DNA of 64,000 bases from Calamus simplicifolius (lineage: Eukaryota > Streptophyta > Magnoliopsida > Arecales > Arecaceae). Each line of letters begins with the position of its first letter. Position 1 is the first letter of the stretch. Below the pieces are notes generated by a model. That model did not search any database and had not been told where the DNA came from. It saw only the letters and a program-made list of their open reading frames with translations. The translations under genes were made by a program, and so were the position numbers. Shown here in pieces: positions 56,579 to 64,000 of the stretch. Location of the stretch: contig UESW01001689.1 of the NCBI GenBank assembly GCA_900491605.1, forward strand, positions 24,986-88,985. The letters are read 5' to 3'.

Positions 56579-57842
56579 GGCACTCAAAGCCCTGCACCAG
56601 CCAGGCATAAGCCCAGTGTACCACTGGCAGAGCGGTGTACCACCGGCTCTCAACAACAAAAGCCCGGCACTTCGTCGGCACTCAAAGCCCTGCACCAGCC
56701 AGGCATAAGCCCAGTGTACCACTGGCAGAGCGGTGTACCACCGGCTCTCAACAACAAAAGCCCGGCACTTCGTCGGCACTCAAAGCCCTGCACCAGCCAG
56801 GCATAAGCCCAGTGTACCACTGGCAGAGCGGTGTACCACCGGCTCTCAACAACAAAAGCCCGGCACTTCGTCGGCACTCAAAGCCCTGCACCAGCCAGGC
56901 ATAAGCCCAGTGTACCACTGGCAGAGCGGTGTACCACCGGCTCTCAACAACAAAAGCCCGGCACTTCGTCGGCACTCAAAGCCCTGCACCAGCCAGGCAT
57001 AAGCCCAGTGTACCACTGGCAGAGCGGTGTACCACCGGCTCTCAACAACAAAAGCCCGGCACTTCGTCGGCACTCAAAGCCCTGCACCAGCCAGGCATAA
57101 GCCCAGTGTACCACTGGCAGAGCGGTGTACCACCGGCTCTCAACAACAAAAGCCCGGCACTTCGTCGGCACTCAAAGCCCTGCACCAGCCAGGCATAAGC
57201 CCAGTGTACCACTGGCAGAGCGGTGTACCACCGGCTCTCAACAACAAAAGCCCGGCACTTCGTCGGCACTCAAAGCCCTGCACCAGCCAGGCATAAGCCC
57301 AGTGTACCACTGGCAGAGCGGTGTACCACCGGCTCTCAACAACAAAAGCCCGGCACTTCGTCGGCACTCAAAGCCCTGCACCAGCCAGGCATAAGCCCAG
57401 TGTACCACTGGCAGAGCGGTGTACCACCGGCTCTCAACAACAAAAGCCCGGCACTTCGTCGGCACTCAAAGCCCTGCACCAGCCAGGCATAAGCCCAGTG
57501 TACCACTGGCAGAGCGGTGTACCACCGGCTCTCAACAACAAAAGCCCGGCACCCGTCGGCACTCAAAGCCCTGCACCAGCCAGGCATAAGCCCAGTGTAC
57601 CACTGGCAGAGCGGTGTACCACCGGCTCTCAACAACAAAAGCCCGGCACTTCGTCGGCACTCAAAGCCCTGCACCAGCCAGGCATAAGCCCAGTGTACCA
57701 CTGGCAGAGCGGTGTACCACCGGCTCTCAACAACAAAAGCCCGGCACCCCGTCGGCACTCAAAGCCCTGCACTAGCCAGGCATAAAGCCCAGTGAGCCGC
57801 TGGCGGAGCGGTGCACCACCGGCTCTTCACAACCAAGACCTG
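56579..57842. repeat. 98-bp tandem array, about 13 near-identical units
   Basis: Units repeat at exactly 98 bp from 56,579. The first ten look identical by eye; unit 10 (near 57,550) lacks two bases, and the last unit (57,765 onward) is clearly diverged. Each unit contains two hairpins with the same TAC loop: CCAGTG-TAC-CACTGG and CGGTG-TAC-CACCG. The array lies just after pol, in the part of Tat elements where satellite-like repeats are known to arise. There are no spacers, so it is not a CRISPR array. Confidence 0.97.
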
Positions 57843-58187
57843 ACACCTGACAGCACAGTCTCGCTAGTCAGGGCATTGCGCCGGTAGCCCCAAGGAGCCT
57901 ACCTACCTAACCTCTAACCGGCGGCGTTCCCGCTCCGAGAATTCAACCCTCCCTGGCTCTAAACTTTTGGGTTTAAATAGCTAGGACGGGCTGGTTTGGG
58001 TGGGGAGTTGCCCCCGATACTATTAGAGGTAATGGGGCGATAAGGCTACATATCAATCGATGAAGTTAGTGACAATTCAGAAGGCATTTTGAAGAGTATT
58101 TTCATTGATTGAGAGAGACTACAAAATGCCAACGTTGTCGGGCTTACAAAAAAAAAAAAAAAAAGGGGCAAAATTACAAGTGCAAGC
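57843..58187. other. Spacer between the 98-bp array and the antisense ORF end
   Basis: GC-rich unique DNA, then a stretch with an A20-type run near 58,149-58,164. On the minus strand this would be the 3' end of the antisense transcript, though no canonical signal can be fixed. Confidence 0.5.
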
Positions 58188-60210
58188 TCACGGCTCTGCC
58201 GGCACGGGCTCATCATCAGAAGGGGCCAAGTCAGATAACTGCTCCAATTCAACCTCCAGGGCCGGGGGAAGTTCAGGTCTCTGGCCACCTTCTCTTTTCC
58301 GTGCTGGAACCCGTCAAGAAATACTGCTGCCGGAGCCTCGGCCAAGTCGTCTGCGAAGCGCCCGACGCCTTGTATTCCTCTATGAGCCCAGCAGCTCGGG
58401 TTTTCTCTGCGGCAAGGGCTTCCGCCGCGATCCTCTCGGCCTCCCGAGCGCGGCTTACCTCCTCCTCGCATCGGCAGGTTTCCTCCCTCGCCACTCTGGC
58501 CTCTTCCCTCGCCGCTCTTGCCTCTTCCGCCATCGCGCCCGCCTGATTTTCAGCCTCCTGGAGAGCTGAGGTTAATTCGGAGATGTGCATATCTCTGGCC
58601 ATGAAGCGCTCACAGCCTCCGTCATTTGGGAGAGCGCTGCGCGCACGGTCGGCTTCAATCTCCGCCCAGCTCTGGGCGGCCTTCACCTCGGTCGCACAGG
58701 TGTCTTTGACCGACTCCAGCGCCTTCTCAGCCGCCTCCGCACGGTGCTGGGCCTCCTTAACCTCTTTCTGCATCTCCCGTAGAAGATTTTGCCCCCCGCG
58801 AATCACCTCCCTGGCGGCCTTTAAGGAGTGCGCGATCTGCACGTATGAGACCCAGGTCAGCGAGGTAAAATGTGTATATGTATGAGATAAAAGGTAAGGG
58901 GCAAGAAAATCGCTTACCCTGACGACGGCGGCATAGGAGTCCCAAAAGAACGCCCGCTCTCTGGTGGCTGAGGTCCTCAATGATCCTAGGATAAAAGACT
59001 GGGCCCAAGGCTTGCTCAGCCCAGTGGCCGTCATCCAGAGAGTTTTGGGGTGACCCAGGCTCATCCTCGCCTCCCTCCGCCACCTCGGCTGTCCCCGGTT
59101 CCTCGCGTGGGCCACCTCTGGGCGACCCCTTGGAGGGTGGACTTGCGGGGCCAGATGGTCCCTCACCCCAGTCCCTGATGGCGTCTGGTGGGGTTGATCC
59201 CCCAAGCCGGGAGTTCTTCAGCCGGTATGGACTCCCTCACAACTGGCTCTCCAGCGGCGGCTCCCGCAGTCGTTCCCACCTCTGGAGGAGTGTCGACTGT
59301 GAGGTCGACCTCCGGGACAACCGGGACATTTTGCGGAGCCGGGGGTGGGGGAGACTTGTGCCGGAGGGGAGGCATGGGCCGTCGGGCGCTTCGGGCTGGG
59401 GCCTGCTGACCTCCGGATGGCCCTTCCCGGCCCTTTTCTTGGAGGCGGCTCTCAACAGCTTTGCCGCCGGTATCTTCATCGCTGCATGATATAAGTTGGG
59501 TTTTCAAAACAAAATTCAAAAAAAAAAAAAAAGAGAGAAGGAAAGGGACAAAGGAGCGGAGTTTTTGGCTAAGGGTGGAAGGGCTTACCCCGGTGGGAGA
59601 TGAGGCCCGCCGACTTCAGGTTGTCCTCCGATAGCAGCAGAGTGTATCGGGGAATCTTGGTGGCTAGCAATAATCCCAATGCCTCCCGGTCCCCAGGCTG
59701 GATCGCAACGGCATTCCCCCGGAGGTCGGGGTCTCCCCACTGGGGCCGGACTTGATCAACATTGGCAAAGAAGAAGCGGGATTTCCATCCCTTAATCGAC
59801 GAAGGGAGAAGGAGCTTTAGGACCCTATTGGGTCGGGGCTGAACAGCCACCAATCCCTTTTGGGCTCAGAGGAGTAAAAGATCGGAACAGACTGATTCGG
59901 GGGGTGACGTTTAGGTGATGACAGAGAATGGCGAAGGCACTAACGACACGGTAAGAGTTTGGAACTAGCTGGGAAGGGGTCAAAGAATAGAAGTCGAGGA
60001 GATTGACGAAGAAGGGAGGAAAGGGAGGTCGGAGACCCGCCTGTAAGCAGATCTCGTAAAGAGCCACCCGACCGGTCGGGAGGAGATGATCCCGTCGTCG
60101 GGGGTTGGCGGGAATAGCTTGATCTCCCTGGGGATCCCATAGCGGGCCCGGATCCTTTCCAGGTCCAACCGTGTCATTGTGGAGGCTGTCCCCTCTGGGG
60201 ACTCCTCCAC
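58188..60210 (-). pseudogene. Antisense extra ORF of Tat-2: gypsy-type 'putative transposase' domain plus coiled coil
   Basis: The minus-strand start (60,210) leads into LERIRARYGIPREI, a GLRPPFPPFF segment and LLPSSIKGWKSRFFF, matching the domain order of the Tat-1 antisense ORF (shared SSIKGWKS motif). A Pro-rich basic linker follows, then a long coiled coil of Glu/Ala/Arg heptads (58,830-58,380) and an acidic tail ending ...DDEPVPAEP-stop at 58,188. Two introns with GT-AG ends are seen: 59,588-59,482 and 58,917-58,837. Frame changes near 60,060, 59,850, 59,200 and 58,330 break it. The two copies are diverged in sequence but keep domain order, coiled coil and small introns. The function in the element is unknown. 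Confidence 0.75.
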
Positions 60211-60468
60211 CCTCGAGGAGGCACCGGCCTCCAGCTGGCAGCCCCTCGATGGGGCTCCACCGGTGACCCGTCGCCGGGCCAGAGGGATGCGGTCCTCTGA
60301 ATCAGAGGACCACTCAATTGGGGGAGGGAGTAGGAGAGATATGACGGCTTACAGAGGGAGGATAGTTCTCAGAACTGCCCTCTGAGGTCCAGGAGGGGGA
60401 ACTCATAAGTGAGGAGGTAAGTCTAAGGTGGGGAAAGCTGACCTGGGAGAAGAAAGATCAGGCGCGGG

Positions 60469-61744
60469 TGATAAACTCATAAATAATTATCATTAAACTT
60501 ATTAATTAATAATTTAACGTACTTATTTTTATTTAATATTTTAATATTTTATATAATATTTTTGATAAAACCTTATCAGTTTAAAGAGCTCGATTTTAGG
60601 GATTTAATGACGCAAATGGCACTCAAATCTGAGTTAAGATGAGCCCGGAATTAATTTTTTATTTATTTATCTATTTAGCATGGATTTTAAGCGAAGTCGG
60701 CAAACCAAGTGCGACTTCATCGTTTCTCAGCTGATTCCTCTGTTTCCACCGATTCATCTCTAAATCCAATCTAATCGTTTCCTCCATTAATTAAGGAATA
60801 AATTAGATTGGAAGTTATCAAATTAGATGAATTAAATTCCTTTTGAATGAATTTGAATTTTATTGAAGATTTCTTAAGATTTTCTCACTTGATTTCATAC
60901 GGCTCTGTTTTCTTAAACGATTCTTATCCAAATCAATTTCTAACCGTTTCCTCTACCAATTAAGGAATAGATTAGATTGAAAGTTATCAAATTGAGAGAA
61001 TTAAATTCTTTTAGAAGGAATTTGAATTTTATTGATTATTTATCTAGATTTCTTTGTTATTATCGTTGCTTTCGCTGCGTTCTCTGTTTCGAAACAGATT
61101 CAATGTCGTGTCAATGCCGCGTCTTCACTTCATCCCGGCCTCTATAAATAGCAGCAAAGGCATGGGAGATAGGGGATTGGAAGGATTCGTTTGTCCAAAG
61201 CTTTGTTCCGGTGAAGAAAGCACTGCAGCCGTTCGTGACAGACCGTGGAGAAGGCATCCTCCGTGCTCTGCTCAAGCTCTGTTCGTGCCCATCCAGGAGA
61301 TCTCGTGGCGTCCAGGCACTGCATCCGTAGAGGCTCTGCTCGTTAGGCGCATGGCTTGGTTGATCCCGTTTTATTTTATTACTTTTTGTTGCATGTTAGA
61401 AATTAAAATTTTTCTATTTTAGATTTTAATATGCACTTTTAAATATTATTGAAATAAAATTTTATACATGTTTAATTGTTATTAAATTATAATTAAGTGA
61501 AAATAATTTAGACTGATCTATTCCTAAAAGGACGGGCCGTGATCTACGGGTACGGGCCGTGCTCTTATAAGATAGAGCATATCTTATTATTTTGCACTAT
61601 TAATTATCTACTTAGCTATCTATTTAATAAATTTATAAGTTTATTTCAAGATAATCGCTAAAGTCCCTATGGAATCGATCCCTTACTCTCGCTATCCTAA
61701 TAGTGAAATTAAGGTGTTTAATCGTTGCGCTACGACACGCATCA
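60469..61744 (+). repeat. 5' LTR of the Athila element (1,276 bp)
   Basis: It starts TGATAAACTC and ends ACGCATCA, giving TGAT...ATCA ends. The composition changes sharply from GC-rich Tat-2 to AT-rich at 60,469. TATAAATAG lies at 61,143-61,151. Two related segments (60,760-60,850 and 60,940-61,035) repeat AATTAAGGAATA and AGTTATCAAATT motifs. Confidence 0.85.
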
Positions 61745-61750
61745 GGTTTT

Positions 61751-61768
61751 TGGCACCGTTGCCGGGGA
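61751..61768 (+). promoter_or_regulatory. Primer binding site of Athila (tRNA-Asp)
   Basis: TGGCACCGTTGCCGGGGA differs at one base from the complement of the plant tRNA-Asp 3' end, the usual Athila primer. It starts 6 bp after the LTR. Confidence 0.9.
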
Positions 61769-62680
61769 CTTAAGTGTGTTATTTGAAAAAAAAATTTTAA
61801 AAAAAAATTTAAAAAATTAAAAAAAAATTAAAAAAAATAAAAAAAAATTAGATTAATTTCTCTTAATTTTTTTGAATAGTTATTATCTCTTTATTTTATT
61901 TATTTAATTGTTAGAATTTCTTATTCCTTTTTAACATAAAAATTATAAATATAAAAATAATTATTTCTGCAAAACTCAAAATACTTCCATTGACATCTCA
62001 TAATTTATTAGGAAATTAGAAACTTAATCACAAAATCTTTAAAAAAAAAGTAATTAGATTAAGTTTGTTTGATAATTTCAAGAGTTGGACATCTGTTTGT
62101 TACATAGCATTATCATAATTAACTTTAAGGGCACAAACCCCTAATCAAGATAAGGTGGGGATTTCATCACCCTTCCTTGGCCCACAAACCACATCCTTCA
62201 TTCTGCATTAACCCAAACCTTTAATTCTAAAATTAATTAGACATCAGCCCTAAGGAACTCGAGCTCAATAGGACAAGGCACTCAAAAGAGTTGGACCGGG
62301 TCGAGATTGACTGCTTAACTGGTGTCTAGAAAAGGAAAGGAAAGTGGTTACTTAATTGGTTCCGTTCGCTTACCTAGTAGGCAACGGGGGGACCCCCACC
62401 AACCTTATCCTCAACTGGCTAGTTGATCAGCTAATTTTTGACTTGGAGGGCTCCAAGGCGGTCTTGGAGTTAGGAGCTGTCTAGATCTAGGGTAAACCTA
62501 GAATAGAGAGTCTAATCTTTGCTAACTGATTGCTAAGAATTATTAAACCCTAATTATTCATTGCTCTTAGTTTTAGGAATCTTTTAGGATATTTTCTTTA
62601 GAATCTTTTTCTTTTTCTTTATTATTATAATAAATAAATAAATAAAAAAATTGTTTGCTTTAGAGTCATTGGTAGGGTGT
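61769..62680 (+). other. Leader of the Athila element
   Basis: A-rich homopolymer runs (61,790-61,850), then non-coding DNA up to the gag ATG. No ORF with motifs is seen. Confidence 0.6.
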
Positions 62681-64000
62681 ATGCTTGGTCGCCGATCGTT
62701 GCAACCCAACCTTATACCCTTAGATCCTGAGATAGAAAGAACTATTAGAGCAAACAGACTTAGAATTATGGATCATAATAACGAAAAATAATCAACCAAG
62801 ACAGTTGAAAGAGTATTTCACTCCTTCAAGGTATACCTACTCTCCCTGCATTCAAGTACCTCCAGTAGAGGCTGCTCAATATGAAATTAAGTCAAGTGTA
62901 ATCCAAATGTTACCATCTTTCTATGGACTTACAAATGAGGATCCCTACAAACACTTAGATGAATTCTTAGAAATTTGCTCAACTGTCAAGATTCAAAATT
63001 TCTCCGATGATGCACTTAGGCTTAAGTTATTCCCTTTTTCCCTAAAAGATAAAGCCAAGTATTGGTTAAATTCATTAGACACGGTTATAATTTCAACTTG
63101 GGATCATCTTCAGAGAGAATTTCTTAAGAAATATTTTCCTATAGGAAAAACAAATCAAATTAGAAAAGCCATAACAAGTTTTTCCCAGATAGATGGAGAA
63201 ATGTTCCATGAGATATGGGAGAGATTCAAAGAATTAGAAAATGTCCACATCATGCTATACCCAAATGGCAACTGGTTCAGTGTTTTATGATGGTTTATCA
63301 GAAAAGCATAGGCAAATGGTTGATGCTTCGTGTGGTGGGACATTATGTTAAAAAATGAACATGAGGCTTGGCAACTCTTTGAGACATTGAGTGAGAATTC
63401 ACTACATCATATGTCAGTTGCTCATCGAGACCCTCCCGTAGAACCTAAAAGAGGTGGAATATATGAAATAGGTCATTCTACAGATATCTATACTAAGGTA
63501 GATGAATTATCCCATAAACTTGATCGGATTCTACAAGTTGGAAACATCTCTTCCCCATCTACTCAATTACATGAGGTCTGTATAATTTGTTCGAGTCCAA
63601 CCCATTCTGTAGGTGAATGTCCAGCTGCATACCAATTTCCTGACCTTGTTCAAGAGCAAGCCCACCAAGCCCAAACCCGATTAGCTCCTAGAACAGGAAA
63701 TGATCCATTTTCAAATACTTACAATCCTGGTTGGCGAAATCACCCAAATTTTCTTGGAAACCTCAACCTATAGTCAATTCATCGATCAGACCTAATTACC
63801 AAGAAACCAATTTTAGAAACATGCCTACTCACAATATCCAAACATCCCAAACCTCCACCGAATAATCAGCCTACTTTGAAGACAAAGTATTACAAGCATT
63901 GAAAGGGCTAGAAATGAATACTCAAATCCTTCACTCACACACAAAATCTATTGCAAAACTAGAAACTCAGATAGGTCAATTAGCCACAGCATTCAGTAGA
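62681..64000 (+). pseudogene. gag of the Athila element, partial and frameshifted
   Basis: The start ATG at 62,681 opens MLGRRSLQPNLIPLDPEIER. After a 1-bp shift near 62,785 the gag core runs to 63,290 with FYGLTNEDPYKHLDEFLEIC, LKLFPFSLKDKAKYWLNSL and FLKKYFPIGKTNQIR, which are Athila gag landmarks. A second shift near 63,270 leads to YDGLSEKHRQMVDASCGG and then LKNEHEAWQLFETLSENS. A zinc-knuckle-like CIICSSPTHSVGECP follows (63,588-63,632). After a third shift near 63,765 the C-terminal helix (KSIAKLETQIGQLA) reaches the window edge. Gag forms the particle. Protease and pol would follow outside the window. Confidence 0.9.

Larger units (their letters stand above)
49413..60468 (+). mobile_element. 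Tat-type Ty3/gypsy element Tat-2 (5' LTR to antisense ORF), cut by Athila
   Basis: Order: 5' LTR, Arg-tRNA PBS, gag, protease, RT, RNase H, second RNase H, integrase, 98-bp tandem array, antisense ORF. The gypsy order (integrase last), dual RNase H, Arg-tRNA primer and antisense ORF together identify the Tat lineage (Ogre/Retand type). The 3' LTR is not seen, because the Athila LTR begins at 60,469; it should lie beyond the window. The left boundary is uncertain by about 10 bp. Confidence 0.9.
60469..64000 (+). mobile_element. Athila-type Ty3/gypsy element, 5' part, continues past the window
   Basis: The LTR (60,469-61,744), Asp-tRNA PBS, leader and gag are present in order. The gag wording and the tRNA-Asp primer identify the Athila lineage. 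It interrupts Tat-2 just upstream of the antisense ORF. The predicted TSD is GCGGG (60,464-60,468), to be found at its far end. Confidence 0.9.

Noticed and set aside
56558..57785. Series of identical 89-residue and 75-residue ORFs in the 98-bp array
   Set aside because: They start and stop at the same place in each unit on both strands; they are shadows of the tandem array.
56579..57842. CRISPR-like array
   Set aside because: Units are contiguous with no variable spacers, in a plant retrotransposon context.

Overview
This window is plant nuclear DNA made almost entirely of nested transposable elements. An angiosperm is certain and a monocot is likely, because of Tat, Athila, long-LTR Copia and CACTA families, an L1-type LINE and a CC-NLR-type LRR fragment. 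I see no intact host gene, RNA gene, CRISPR array or bacterial feature. Host-like remnants are an oleosin-like pseudogene (about 15.1-15.4 kb), an LRR fragment of a disease-resistance gene (48.8-49.4 kb), and two possible exons near 10.5-10.9 kb.

Layout. 1-7,660: the 3' end of a + strand Tat-type Ty3/gypsy element (Tat-1), with hairpin-rich tandem repeats, an antisense extra ORF with its own TATA box, and a 3' LTR (6,593-7,660). 7,661-11,164: AT-rich non-coding DNA with a 323-bp hAT-like MITE (8-bp TSD). 11,165-14,629: a truncated minus-strand Tat copy (LTR, PBS, gag, protease, start of RT). 15,110-15,423: oleosin-like pseudogene. A minus-strand LINE begins with its poly(A) tail at 15,440 and is now in three pieces (15,440-16,327; 20,550-21,089; from 45,412), split by a 4.2-kb LTR-like insertion (16,333-20,544) and by a Copia element (21,090-45,406).

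The outer Copia element is itself interrupted twice. A younger complete Copia element (21,633-31,495, TSD CAAAC) sits in its 5' LTR, and a 5,051-bp CACTA transposon (38,848-43,898, TSD ACT) sits in its 3' LTR. Target-site duplications support each step, so the order of insertion can be read directly from the sequence.

45.5-48.8 kb is decayed AT-rich DNA. At about 49,413 a second + strand Tat element (Tat-2) enters the LRR fragment. It has a 5' LTR with 90-bp and 106-bp repeats, an Arg-tRNA PBS, gag, protease, RT, RNase H, a second (archaeal-type) RNase H and integrase, then a homogeneous 98-bp tandem array and an antisense ORF. An Athila element (LTR 60,469-61,744, Asp-tRNA PBS, gag from 62,681) interrupts it and runs off the right edge.

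Every large coding region carries frameshifts or stops, so none of these elements looks autonomous. The most notable signal is that the tandem arrays of the Tat elements are built of units that each contain short perfect hairpins, with paired (compensatory) changes between units. They lie beside antisense ORFs that have their own promoters and small introns.
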